A DNA stretch of 64,000 nucleotides from Lonicera japonica (GCA_021464415.1 CM038470.1:33098122-33162121), one strand, 5' to 3'; numbered from the stretch's first letter, positions 12,614 to 24,993 are shown. Notes: generated by a model from the letters alone, not told the origin. A program made the numbers and translations.

Positions 12614-13923
12614 ATGTCTCCTTCAATTTCTTCTTCATTTTTATTCTCTTTTATTATTAGTTTTCACAATCGTCGTTATACCACTCTACTAGCAGTTATT
12701 TCCTTTCATTCTATTGCTCATACAAGAAAATTTTCCAATAATAATAGCAGTAGCACATCTGGATTTGGTTGTTTCAAAAACCTAGATGATGCCTTGACTA
12801 TGTTCAATGATATGCTTCATATGAGGCCCTTGCCCCATATTCATCGATTCAACAATCGTTTAGGTCAAATTGCCAAAATGAAGCATTATCCAACTGCCAT
12901 TTCCCTCATTCATAGATTAGATTTGTTAGGAATCAAAAATGTAAGGCCAAATGTTTACACGTTAAACATTGCCATCAATTGTTTCTCCAACTTGAATAGG
13001 GTCAATTTCGGCTTCTCTCTTTTGGGCAAAATCTTCAAACTCGGTTATCAACCGAATTGTGCAACATTCAACACATTAATTAGAGGGCTTTGCTTAGATG
13101 GTAAGATTGCCCGAGCTGTGAGTTTTTTTGATGAAATTGTGACGAAAGGGTTCCAACCCAATGTGATCACTTACGGAACATTAATCAACGAACTGTGCAA
13201 AATAGGCAATACACATGCTGCTCTTTTGTTGCTAAAACATATGGAGCAAGCAACAAGTTGTGAGCCTGGCGTAGTAGACTACAGCACGATCATTGATAGC
13301 CTTTGCAAAGACAAGCAAGTTAATGACGCTTTGGAATTGTTATCCGAGATGACCGGGAAAGGCATTATGCCAAATGTTGTCACCTACACCTCCTTGATTC
13401 AAGGTCTATGTAATTTAGGCCAGTGGAAAGAAGCTATGAGACTGTGGAGTGAAATGACTACGAGAAACATCTCACCGAGTGTCCAAACCTTTAGTGTTAT
13501 AGTTGACACACTTTGCAAAGAAGGGAAGGATAAAGAAGCACACGAAGTTCTTGACTTGATGATCCAAAGAGGAGTGGAGCCCAATACCATCACGTATAAT
13601 GCATTGATGGACGGATATTGTTTGGTTGGAAAAATTGCCGATGCTAGAAAAGTGCTCAAATTTATGAAAGCTCGAGGCTGTGAACCTGATGTTTTCACTT
13701 ATAGCATCTTGATTAACGGTTACATCAAGACTAAAAGGATAGATGAGGCCTTAGGATTATTTAAGGACATGTCTTGTAGAGGATTGATTCCTAATATCGT
13801 TACTTACAACACTGTTATTGGTGGCCTATGTAGTGTGGGTAGACCATTGCATGCATGTGTGCTTCTAGATGAGATGCAATCGTATGGCCAACAGCCAAAT
13901 CTAGTTACATACGCTTCTTTATT
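12614..13923 (+). pseudogene. RFL PPR gene, second copy, 5' part (cut by LINE)
   Basis: This is the N-terminal 436 codons of a second P-class PPR gene, clearly a duplicate of the one at 4160. The ATG at 12614 (MSPSISS) is conserved among all three copies; the frame is open upstream to 12437 but only with a TTG there. A basic presequence ending TRKFSNNN is followed by about ten P-type repeats. Inside the eleventh repeat, after VTYASL, the reading frame runs into an antisense LINE. It reads about 39 more codons of LINE 3' sequence and stops at 14041. The frame before the insertion has no stop or shift, so loss is recent. The rest of the gene is at 20733-21243. A truncated protein with ten repeats could still be made; whether it is stable is unknown. 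Confidence 0.9.
13906..13923 (+). repeat. 18-bp target-site duplication of the LINE (left copy)
   Basis: TACATACGCTTCTTTATT is present here and, without mismatch, at 20733-20750. The bases just outside differ (T at 13905, A at 20732), which fixes the element's ends. The duplicated bases are PPR coding sequence. Confidence 0.95.
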
Positions 13924-14119
13924 TTTTTTGATAAGAAACAAGATTTCATTCATAATAAAGATTAAAAGTACAAATATAGAGGGGACAAGGAGTCCACCAA
14001 CCAAACATATAACCCACAAAAAGAAAATAAAGGAAATATAATCCTGCCAAAACCCATAGCCAACAATGCACCCTTAGAATAGAACCCAAATATAATACAA
14101 TGGAACACTATTCAAGAAT

Positions 14120-17100
14120 TCAAGCTCTCAAATTGTTCTTGATGTCTTCCACTCTATAATTTTTGAAAGGCTTGGTGTTGGAAGCCCACAACGAAGCCAT
14201 GAATTTGACTCTTTCCCACAGCCACTCCTTTTCTTCTATCTTTCCTTCAAAAATTCTATAATTCCTCTCCATCCATAATAGCCAAAATGAAGCGACTTTG
14301 ACACATCTCCAAAGCTCCCTGCCTTTAGATTTGTCTCTATAGCTATTGATTTCCAGCATAAGAAGACCCATGCCATCTTTGGGAATGGCCCAACTAAACC
14401 CAAATTCTGCACAAGCTTTGTTCCATATGAAATATGAAAAAGGGCAATGTAACAACAAGTGGTTCAAAGATTCTGCATCGCTCTTGCACAGTACACACCA
14501 AGATGGGGAGAGGCAACAATTCGGTCTTCTCTTTTGCAACAGATCATAGGTATTAACCCTCCCGTGAGCAACTAACCAAGAGAACACTTTCACTTTAGTG
14601 GGAATACCAGCTGCCCAAATGACTTTTGAAGGAGCAAATTGTGGATGCATTGGAGAATCGATAAGAGATTTGTAAAAAGAAGAGCACGAGAAACCCTCCC
14701 CTTTCAACAACCATCGCCTATAGTCCATACTCCCTGGAAACAATCTAACACCCTCTATGACTCTCAACAAAGAAAGATACTCCTCCAACTCTCTCTCATT
14801 CAAGTTTCTGGAAAAAGATAAATTCCAAGACACAATACAGTTCGAATTTAAAGAGGCTAAAGAAGCGATGGAATCTCCTTTGTTCACGGAGAGTCTATAC
14901 AAACGCGGAAACAAAGAATCAAAGGTTGTCTCACCCCTCCATTTATCCTCCCAAAATCTAACTGTGGAACCCCCACCCACTTCAAGTTTTGTGTGCTCCA
15001 AGAATGATTCAAGACCATGAGAAATATATTTCCAAGGGTTTCTATAAGTCCCACTACTCACAACTTTGGAGTCCCACCCATTGTCGCTTAATCCATATTT
15101 GCTTCTAATGATGGAATACCATAGGGAATTTTGATTACGGGGGAATCTCCACAACCATTTTCCCAACAAAGCTTTATTTCGATTCACCAAATTACCAATG
15201 CCCAACCCCCCTTTATTTTTTTCTTTAGACACTATATCCCAATTTATTAAATGATCTTTTCTATTATTATCGCACCCATCCCACAGGAAGTCTCTCATTC
15301 TTTTTTCCAAAACATTTTTAACCTTCATAGGAATACGAAAAATGGACAAAAAATAAGTTGGAAGGCTTGCTAGAACAGATTCAATCAAGATAAGTCTCCC
15401 ACCTCTTGACAAGCAACCACCTTTCCATCCATCAAGTTTCTTCTTAACTTTTTCCAACACCGGATTCCAAAATTCCAAAGAATTTGGATTACCTCCAAGA
15501 GGCAACCCCAAGTACTTTACTGGCCAATTCTCAATCTCACAACCTGATCTAGTAGCCCACTCCTCTAACTTCTCCACCTCCATGTTAACACCGGCAAGTT
15601 TACTCTTAGTCAAATTTAGTTTCAATCCTGATATTGAGCAGAAAACCGATAACAACTTCACCAAATTGTTAAATTTGCATTCATCACCCGATAAGAAGAA
15701 AATCGTGTCGTCTGCAAATTGTAAGTGTGACACTTCCACCATATCCCTCCCAATCCTAAACCCATCAATCACACCTTGTCACTAGCCTTCTCCACCAATC
15801 TACCCAGACAGTCCACAACTAATATAAACAAAAAAGGAGAGAGTGGATCACCTTGTCTCAATCCCCTTGTTGCCCCAAACTTCCCTCTAGGACGCCCATT
15901 TACCAAAATCGAAAAGTTAACTGAAGACAAACAACCTCTAATCCACCTTCTCCATCTATCTTTAAACCCTTTTCTCTCCAAAACCTCATCCACAAAGTTC
16001 CAATTTACATGGTCATAAGCTTTCTCGAAATCAATTTTAAACACCACACCACACCACACCTTCTTTCTTTTTTCTTTTTTGTTCTATACTCCTCCACCAC
16101 TTCGTTGGCTACCAGAACTACATCTAGGATTTGTCTACCTTTAACAAATGCCCCTTGACACTCTAAAATTGTTCCCTCTATGACTTCTCTTAACCTTAAT
16201 GAGAGTACTTTTGCCAATATCTTATATAAACTTGTTACTAAGCTTATTGGCCTAAAGTCCTTTATTTTGCACGAATTCACCTTTTTTGGAATTAAACAGA
16301 TGTATGTCTCGTTCACACACCTATTAACAACCCCATTCTCATAAATTCTTTAAAGAAACTCATTAGATCGCCTTTCAAGACATCCCAAAGTTCCTGAAAA
16401 ACAGCCATAGTGTACCCATCGGGACCCGGAGCTTTCTCACCATCGCATTCTATAATTGCACTTCTAACTTCCTCTTCCTCAAAGGGTCTTTCAAGCCATT
16501 CTGCCTTGGTTGCTTCTATTGGCGCCCACTCCAAACCTTCCAATTTCCACTTTGATTTCATATCATTCGAATACAATTTCCCAAAAAAAGTGATTATTTC
16601 GTTCACTATCAAATCTTCCTCTTCCAAAATTTCCCCATTGTCTTTTTCCAATTTGTTTATTAAATTGTTGCCTTTTTTCATATTAACGATTTTATGAAAT
16701 AATTTTGAATTGTTATCCCATTCTCGAACCCATTTAATTCTAGCTTTTTGTCTCCAAGAAATTTCCTCTTTCAAGATTATTTTTTCCAAATTATCTTTCA
16801 ACTCACATCTATCTTTTCTAAAGTTATCATTAATGTTGCCAACTTCTTCTTTCAGGTCAATCTCTTTTATTTTCTCCATTATTGCTATCTTTTCCAATAT
16901 AGAATCCCCAAAACATTCAATATTCCACTTTTTAATAATAGATTTCAAAGTTTTCAATTTATTCATGAACTTGAACCCTTCCCACCCTAGTTTCTCTGTC
17001 TCCTCCCATCCTTGCGAAAAAATCTTCTTGAAATCCTTATGTTTAAGCCACATGTTCTCGAATCTAAATGGTGTCGGACCCCACTTTGATAATGACGTGT

Positions 17101-17788
17101 CCAACAACACTGGACAATGATCAGACACATTTCTAAAAAGCGCCTCCATCCTTACTCTAGAGAAGCTTTCCTCCCACTCACTCGAAAATAAGAATTTATC
17201 AATTCTTGTGCATACCACATTTTCTCTTAGACTTGACCATGTGAAACTTCCATTATTCATTCTAATGTCTCTCAATTTTGTTTCCCTTATGAATGAGTCA
17301 AAATCCTTCATGCTCTTTGTTACCCTTCCTCCATTTAATTTCTCCTCTAAATATCTAACAACATTAAAGTCCCCCCCGACGCACCACTTAGGGGAACATA
17401 AGCCAAATAAACCGGCCAATTCCTCCCAAAAATCCTTTCTTTCTTTGTACCTACATGGACCGTAAACCCCCGTGAACCACCAAAAGTTACCCTCATCTTT
17501 TTTAATTTTAACTGAGACCGAATAACTTCCTATAACGCACTCCACTATCTCTACAGATCTCAAGTCCCAGATCAATAAAATTCCCCCCGACCTACCAACC
17601 GATGGCAAGGAAATCCAATTTTTAAACCTAACGCCCCATAGCGACCCGACTAATTTGTCTTCAATTATCTCCTTTTTTGTTTCTTGTAGGACAACTAAAT
17701 CCGGATATACCTTTTTTATTAAGTCTTTTATTACTCTCCTTTTATCTTTATTCCCCACGCCCCTCACATTCTATGTTAAGATCTTCAT
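14120..17788 (-). pseudogene. LINE ORF2: endonuclease-reverse transcriptase (broken)
   Basis: About 1,220 codons encoding the replication enzyme of the LINE. The likely start is the ATG at 17788, but codon 6 is TAG (17771-17773). The apurinic-type endonuclease spans about 17767-17050, with motifs LQETK, GGDFN and SDHCP. The reverse transcriptase follows, with KAPGPDG, RPISL, FKIDFEKAYDHVNW, GLRQGDPLSP and the catalytic LQFADD near 15710. A zf-RVT region (WCVLCKSDAESLNHLLLHCPF) lies near the C terminus. The frame shifts near 16350 (about one base lost before GVVNR), near 16045 (in a run of five-base TGTGG units) and near 15772 (one base). Together with the nonsense codon this makes an inactive copy, even though most residues remain typical of plant L1 elements. 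Confidence 0.93.
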
Positions 17789-17800
17789 CGACAAATTATA

Positions 17801-20085
17801 TTAACCCCCCCCCGTGTTATCCTCATCTATTATTGGAACTAGTTTTAAGGATAATTTTTCCAGAATTTCATTAATTTCCTCCTCCAATTCAACAATACGG
17901 TTGTGTCCTTCCCCTTCCTCCAAAAGACCCTCGTGATTTCCAAACCCAGAAGCATTACTGCCACTATGAGTTATTCCTTTGTTATTTTCATAGGATTTCT
18001 TACACTCCCCATTAGACATTAATTTCTCATGGTCTGAACTTACATCCTTTTCTTGCAAACAAATTGAAGTATGATCTTTACCCTCCCCATATTCCCCAGA
18101 ATTAGGAACGAAAGAGGACGAACTCGAGAATGAAACAGAAGAGGGGCTATGAACGATAAGATAAGTTTGAACAGGGCAGTTATATGAAAGGTTATTCACA
18201 AGATTAGTGCTCGGTTGAGTACGTACCTGATCTTGATTGGCAATAGAGTTAACTTCATACATGTCAAAAAAATTCCCCACCTCACATACTGCTTCTACTT
18301 CATTTGATTCTTTTACTACCTCCGACGACGAGGACTCTCGGTCTTCATCTTCCTGACTTTCATTTTCCGAAAAATCTGATAATATGTTACCGAAGTCCTC
18401 AGCTTCTGTCTCAGAAAATCCATCTATTGCTTGTTCGAAACATTCGGGGATTTCTATTGTATCATCAATCTCTCGTATCAACTTTTTATTGCTCCTCCTC
18501 GTGTAAATTTGCCCGAATCTTTTATCCATTAGCTCTCCACTTTCTGCAGAGTCCCTATTGTTCCTCTCCTTGGTTCCTTCTTTTGGTGTTTTCATGATCC
18601 CTCTCTCACTGTCGCTGAAATTATTCTGACCCTCTTTATCACAAAAAGATTTCACCGATTCGATATCATCATTCTCACATCTGAGAACGCAGCTGCCAGT
18701 AATACGCCTCGATCTTGGCTGCGTTATTGTTTTTCTTCTTTTAATTTCCCAAACTTTGAAATCCTCTATTTTTTTCGCCCTTATCCGGCCCAGCCATTTA
18801 CCTTCGTGCCCTTCTGATAACGCTTTACCAGGCTGCATCTGTTCTGGTTCAGTTTTTGCCCTCACACCATAATTTCCACCCTCAACCTTACCAAAACTAG
18901 TCAGCATGTCATCCTCATCATTCTTTTTATCCACTACCACTATATCCTCTTCGGCAGACATATTGATTGGCGAGGGATCTTCGGCAGGGACTCTATCCCA
19001 ACGGAGTTTGGAGATTGCTCTTCTCTTAACCTAACCAAAAAAGATTCCGAACTAGTATTAATCCTTAAACTCGCCGGAATGAAACCCGACGTGCGTCCTT
19101 TGACTTTGATACGTGCTAAGAAAAGTTTCTGTAATTTTGAGGTTTTAACATCAATGTCAACAAGACCTCCACACCTCTTTCCAATTGCTTCGAATATGCT
19201 GTTTTTCCATAAATTAATTGGAAGCCCTTCTACCGTAATCCAACCGCCAGTACATGTAATTTTATTGTTTTGATATACCTCCCTGTCATTCCATCTCTGT
19301 AATCTGACAGCATATGGGCCTTCCAAAAAAAGTAATGATCTGCTCCCAAAAAATTCTGCCGACTTCACGTCATCACAAACAAACAGGGCTTTATCTGCCT
19401 AAAAAGGTCTCAGCACAAGTCCGGTTCTGTAGAATTTATTCATGGCCCTTTGAATACCATGCCATGAATCCCAAATTGATTCTCTTGTACAAACCACGAC
19501 TTTACTCCACTCCACCACAGCCTCATCACCCACATTGTGTTTGACTTGAGGATGATAATTATATGATCTTTCGTATTTCAAAGCCTCAACATATGAACGG
19601 TGTTGTTTATTCCCTCCTCTACCACTAATATTATCATTTTTAACTTGCACTCGTGCATTCTTGACTGGAACATATTTGGGATCTGGACTAGGGGAAAACA
19701 TCATCTGCTTCAATCTATCAGCCACACCCCTCCAACCCTCACCTCTGTTACCAGATGGAAAAATAATAGTATTTGATAGCATACCCCTTTGCAATTCCAA
19801 CAATCTGATGAAGTTTCCATTCCTGTTTGAATATTTTTCCATGACGAATAATCCGTAAGATGCTTGATATTTTTGAAAGAATTTATTCTCACCGGAGCCT
19901 CTTGCAGCCGAATACAACCCTTCCATAAGCCAGAACATACCACCAAAGTCGATTCTAATTGTGTATGACCTCTGACGATTTGTTTCTGTAATGATGCCCA
20001 TGGAACCTCCATTGTCTACCTCAAACGTAAACCTTTTGTATTCGAATCTAAACTCCCTTGATCTATTGCTGTAAAACTCACCCAT
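17801..20085 (-). pseudogene. LINE ORF1: DUF4283-type nucleic-acid-binding protein (broken)
   Basis: This is the upstream reading frame of the same LINE. The probable start is the ATG at 20085 (MGEFYSNRSREFRF). The middle part (GGWITVEGLPINLW, CGGLVDID, ARIKVKG) resembles the DUF4283 region common to plant L1 ORF1 proteins. Those proteins bind element RNA and are thought to form the ribonucleoprotein. The acidic, Ser-rich C-terminal third (17801-18961) is low complexity, and I see no CCHC knuckle. An in-frame TAG interrupts it near 19397-19399, and the frame shifts near 19000. ORF2 starts only about 13 bases after the ORF1 stop, the usual tight spacing. Confidence 0.8.
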
Positions 20086-20177
20086 TCTGCTTATCAATCT
20101 TACACAGACCTCCCCCCACAAGAAGAAACCGTCAACCGATGAGTAGGCGCACAAAAGACAGTCCAAAACAAAAGTAA

Positions 20178-20337
20178 CACCGGACTCTGGTCGGTGGCCA
20201 CTTCTGGAACTCGAAAGAAGGCTTTCCGGTGTACGACGCGCCCTCACGCGCCGGCGCGTGGAGACGGAGGCGGAAGATGTGGTGGCGCGTGATTCCCACG
20301 CGCAAGGCTTCTGACCACCGGACTCTGGTCGGTGGCC
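20178..20337 (-). promoter_or_regulatory. GC-rich LINE 5' leader with a 22-bp direct repeat
   Basis: The same 22-bp block (CACCGGACTCTGGTCGGTGG plus CC) occurs at 20178-20199 and 20316-20337, flanking a CpG-dense stretch of ACGCGCC-type words. It stands out sharply against AT-rich surroundings. The position just before ORF1 fits an internal LINE promoter/5' UTR; promoter function is inferred, not seen. Confidence 0.45.
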
Positions 20338-20732
20338 GATCGGCAGGCAGGGAGTCTTCCTATGCCGGAGGTGGCTACAAACTAATGCCTAGAGGGGGTG
20401 AACTGAATTCTCACTCAAGAAACCCTAGGTCTCAACCCTCACCAATTGCTGGAAAGAATGGTGGATGATGGTCGGTGTTAGAATTGATGATTGTGGTCGG
20501 TTTGTAGATTAGGGATGGTGGTGTAGGTGGTGGTAGACGGTGGTTATGGGTGTTGGATTGGAGGAAGGCTTTTCATCTTCTAGAGAGAGAAAAGCTGTAC
20601 TAGATAATTTGAGTACGTAGATAATCTAACAGGTAAGCATAGAGAAGTTGTGAGTTCAAGCATTTGATTCCTCCTTGCCAAAGAAAGACAGGAGAAAGAT
20701 GGCAAAGAAGGAAGAAACAGGAGAGGGAAAAA

Positions 20733-21243
20733 TACATACGCTTCTTTATTAAAATGCCTATGTGAAGAAAAGCGGCTTGACGAGGCTCTATTGTTATTTA
20801 AAATGATTGAAGAAAATGGATTGGTTCCTAATATTGTGATATACACCATTCTCATTGACGGTATGTGCAAAGCCGGGAAACTGGATGCTGCAAAAGAACT
20901 CTTTTCGAGTCTTCCAATGAAGGGGTTGCGGCCTGATACTCAATCTTATACTATAATGATAAATGGATTGTGTAAAGAGGGCAAATTTGAGGAAGCAACT
21001 GAGTTGCTCAATAAAATGGAACCAAAAGGCTGCTTACCGAATGGATGCACTTATAATATAATAGTTCAAGCATTTCTACACAAAGACGAGATAACAAAGG
21101 CAATTGAACTTCTTCGTGTAATGCTCGTTAGGGGTTTCTCAGCGGATGTTTGGACAACAAATCTTCTAGTTAACTTGTTGTGTGATGATCGGTTGGATCC
21201 TTCACATAAAGAAGTGCTTCAAAAGTTTTTTGGCAATACATAA
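20733..21243 (+). pseudogene. RFL PPR gene, second copy, 3' part (beyond the LINE)
   Basis: This is the C-terminal remainder of the second PPR copy. It begins with the right target-site duplication (20733-20750) and continues in the same frame as the 5' part, with the last repeats and the stop at 21241. It has no internal stop or shift. The end (DPSHKEVLQKFFGNT) matches the first copy (DPSHKAVLRKFFNIT). The 3' flank to about 21420 is also shared with 5957-6120. There is no start codon with evident promoter, so it is probably silent unless read through. Confidence 0.9.
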
Positions 21244-21454
21244 TTGTAAACTGTCATAATGAGTTGGGCGTCAGTTCTATGACTTATGTTGAATATTGTG
21301 TTTAGTAAGTTGGGTTGTATTCATTTGATCTTCTTTATGAAATTCTCATTCCAAGTTGAGGTTTCTTGTTGCTTTTATAAAATTCACATATGTTGTCTGT
21401 GTACTTAATATTCTTTAAAGAATCGGCAATGAACTATTATTGGTTTATTATGAA

Positions 21455-21735
21455 TTTCAAACTGCTTACATTTATGTTACATAAAACTAGGCGGCATGGA
21501 CTTGGTGGTGGTTGCAAATTCTTTATTGAGATGTATTAGCCTTTTTCATATGAATCATATAGCATATCCGAATGTGAATTAAATTGCCACTTCTATTATT
21601 ATTTTGGAACTGAATTTGGTTCCTTGGGATATTAATACTACATGGCAATTGTTTCTGAAATCTAAAATTTCATTTTATACTCCACAAAATTCTGACAGTG
21701 TTCACTGTTTTGGTATTTGAAGAACAATATCGAAA
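21455..21735 (+). repeat. direct repeat, copy A (non-coding)
   Basis: This stretch is duplicated at 23835-24115. Shared words include AAAACTAGGCGG, TGGTGGTTGC, AATTCTTTATT, TAGCATAT, GAATGTG and TTTCTGAAATC. It follows the 3' flank of the second PPR copy. No protein is encoded. Confidence 0.75.
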
Positions 21736-21739
21736 TGGG

Positions 21740-23830
21740 AGGTTCATGTGATTTGGGATTTGGTGACTTGAAACCCTGCAGCTGCAGATGTGAGGCCCCA
21801 AAGTGATGGGAGTCTAACAGTGTCTGTTTTATTGACTTAGACTTCTTCTTAAGAGTTATTTCGAAGGCCTTTGCCAACTCAAATAAGGTAAAATTATTTT
21901 TCGAATTTTTTATCGTGCATTTACCTTTTATAATTATCAGGCGGAGATGCTAGAGGAAAGTTTTTAGGTTTGGATTTTTGTTTGTTGTGGTTTTAAGCCC
22001 CTTTAGTAGACGCTCCTTTCTATTACACGTTGACACACTAATAAGATTTTGTTTTTATCTTCAAAGTGAAATGACAACCTGTTAGAATTATTAATCAGTC
22101 CAAAATCCAAATATTTGGAAAAAATGTGATGTCGTACATTAGCGGTATTTTCGTTATCTCTAAAAATTGTTTTTTCATAAAAGATAATCTGTTAGAAATT
22201 GCTTGTGTTGTTTAAGGAAAATGTATGACTATGAAGTAAAGCTATTAGAGAGGTTGAAACATAGACTAATTCTATTTAAGGTTGAAGATAGCTGCTATAT
22301 GGGTCTAATGGATTAGTATCTTTACAAACTTTAAAAATGGCTTGACAAGGCTCTACATTGAAGTCTGGTATAAATCTTGCCGTTTCTTAGGACACAAACT
22401 TAACTAAGTCATGCAGACTTTGCTAGAGCTAAAGTTCATGCCCTTACTGTCTACCCAATATAACCTATAACCAGTAAATCAAATAATCTGGTGGAGGGGA
22501 CGTACAATCGACCCAATATGTAGTAGTGTAGTACATACATGCGGAGATGTAAGATTACGTAGCCTATTGAGAATAAGAGAAAAATTGATTTTCCTTCCAC
22601 TTGACTACTTGAGTGAGAATGCCGGCCTTCCAGTGTAAGACAAGTTGTCCTATTTCTTCAAGCAGGTTTACTTCTTGATGCTCCATCGTATACATTCTGT
22701 TTTATATTTGTGTCAAATCTGGAAGGCAATATTTTTTTTTTTGGGGGGCTGGGATGGGGGGTAGAGTTGCCTAGAGCCCTAGACCCCAAATATTATTAAT
22801 AAGAGCACTTACTCAATCCAATGATCCCCTTCGAATGAGGCGGCATACAATCGAAGTCACTAAAGCTGACTATTTTCTATGCAGAACACCCTAAGTTGTT
22901 AGACAGTTTGTAATCCAAGTCCAACCAATTCAGCATCTGCATAATTTATCTAACTTGATACAATTTTCCGAATCAAAACTTGTATAAGAATGAGTGAATC
23001 AGCATCCCCCACCACTAGGCCCTGGGTTGCCTTTGAGCAGCCATCAGTGTTTAAACCTCAGCTGGTCATAATAGTTCATTCTGAATAATTATTAGAAATA
23101 GTTTTTAGAAGCTACAGTGGTATTAATAGGTGTAGCAATTATAGATGCCTCTACATTTTTAGAGGTGATCCCTAAAATTTTCCTTTATTTCTGTTTTTGC
23201 CACAATTCCTGCCAGATGCACACAGAAGAGAACAGACCACTTAATTAGGATAAAATAAAATGAGCCTACGTCAAACCATTTATCTCTGCAGAAATTGATC
23301 TCTGCTCTGCCTATTATCCAATAGATATGCTTTTCTGTTAGATCTTTAACTGTAAGCATTCTTTTCCCATGTAGAGGAGCCCAACCCCCCTTTGGAACAT
23401 TCAGTTGGATGTAATTTACAGGTATACTTCGTTCTCATGAACTCGGCCCACAATGAATAGAAGATATAAAATTTCACCGAGACTTGATTGCAAAATCAGT
23501 GCAGGTATCTTCAAGACTTCTTAACCCCAAGCCTCATTCTTTAATTGGAGAAGTGGGGAACTAACCATTTTAGATGAAAGATCAGCTGTTATTACCGACG
23601 TGAGTTGACGTTCTTATACAATAAGACGGAGATTGGCTCATAAAGCATTTAAAATTGTAGTCTTAGTAACATGTTCTTCAGAACTTTTACCATATATACT
23701 TTCACTATCTATGGTGATGGAGCGAAGCACCACATATAGGTACTTATTCTTCCATATCTGTAACTTTTGAAAGAAAACTCTTAATCTGAAACATAGAAAA
23801 TATTAAGCTTATGTGTTGGTCTAGTTAGAA
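21740..23830. other. gene-free stretch
   Basis: AT-rich DNA without a recognisable gene. A T/G-rich patch (22730-22760) is the only compositional oddity. I find no convincing RNA gene or transposon ends. Confidence 0.45.
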
Positions 23831-23834
23831 TTTC

Positions 23835-24115
23835 AAACTACGTACGTTTATGTAAGATAAAACTAGGCGGTGTGGAGTTGATGGTGGTGGTTGCTAATTC
23901 TTTATTAAGAGGTATGAGCCATTTCCATATGGATTATTTAGCATATCTGAATGTGTATTAAAGTTGCTCCGACTTCTCTTAATATTTTGGGACTGAATTT
24001 GTTCCCTTGGAATATTATTAGTGCAAGGCAAGTTGTTTTTCTGAAATCCTAAATTTCGTATTATCTTCCTTGGGATTGTGACAGTGCATACTGTTTTGTT
24101 ATTTGAAGAAATATG
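23835..24115 (+). repeat. direct repeat, copy B (non-coding)
   Basis: Partner of 21455-21735, about 2.4 kb away in the same orientation. The DNA after it (24195-24380) resembles 8165-8350, so this boundary is a patchwork of duplicated PPR-flanking pieces. Confidence 0.75.
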
Positions 24116-24791
24116 ATATTGGTCTTTGAAATGGGAGGTTCAAGTATTTGAGAGGAAATTTCTTAACATTGTATATGTTGGAATATTAATTTTTCATATC
24201 GTGAATGGGGCAGGCAGGAGACTTTCGCCTTTTTTATGGGTGGTGTTTGATGAGCATATCAAGCATTGTTGGAGGGTTATTACCAAGCATATTTTTGTGG
24301 ATAAAAATTTTCTTCGAACGAGGCACGAAACAATACATGAAAAGAAGGTTCTTGATCATCTCTCTACTGATTCTTTATTAATTTTTTTTTTCTTGTGAAA
24401 CTTGTTCATTCTGGGGGCAGTGTTCTCAGGAAAAGAACTTAATTTGTTGACTTGGATTCAAGGGGCAATTTATTTTGGGTTTGAATTAGAATAAACAAAA
24501 TATTATGCTTGGCTGTCATAAAAAAAAAGGTTTGTTTAAGTTTGGAGTTGAATGGAAACTGGGTCAAAATCATGTTTACTGTATATTGAGTTATTTTCGG
24601 ACCTCGTCTTGATTTTGTTTTGATTCTTGTGGTAGAGCGTTTTGCTGCATATGGCAGGGTTTGCATTTCTACCATTTTTAGGTGAATGCTTAAGTATCAA
24701 AAGGGAAACAGAGTAAAAAAAGATATAAAATGGTCATGGGGAACATAAAAAGTTGCTTCAGAATCCATTTTTCATTTCTGAAAAAGAAATA

Positions 24792-24942
24792 CTCCCTCGT
24801 TCCCGAATTAAGAATTCACTTTTGACTTTCTATCTTTTTTAGGATACACCAGGTGATTTAAACAAATGGATGGTTCATGATACCTTGTTTGGTACATTGA
24901 TAATGTTCTAAAAAAGAAACTCTTAATTTGGGACGGATGAAG
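24792..24942. mobile_element. Stowaway (Tc1/mariner-type) MITE
   Basis: A 151-bp element with inverted ends CTCCCTCGTTCCC and GGGACGGATGAAG, close to the Stowaway consensus CTCCCTCCGTCCC. It is flanked on both sides by the dinucleotide TA, the target-site duplication of this superfamily. It is non-coding; similar but degenerate ends occur at 29790-29920. Confidence 0.88.
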
Positions 24943-24993
24943 TACTAATTTCAACCTAATACGTGTTCAAGACCACTACCCATTTATTATTGT

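Larger units (their letters stand above)
13924..20732 (-). mobile_element. L1-type LINE inserted in a PPR gene
   Basis: A 6.8 kb non-LTR retrotransposon in antisense orientation to the host gene. Its 3' end is at the left, where a short T-run (the poly(A) tail on the other strand) follows the target-site duplication. ORF2 (endonuclease, reverse transcriptase, C-terminal zinc knuckle) and ORF1 (DUF4283-like) lie in the expected order, with a GC-rich 5' leader at about 20090-20732. The full-length structure and perfect 18-bp duplication indicate insertion by target-primed reverse transcription. Both reading frames are damaged, so this copy cannot move by itself. A shorter relative lies at 36687-37010. 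Confidence 0.95.
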
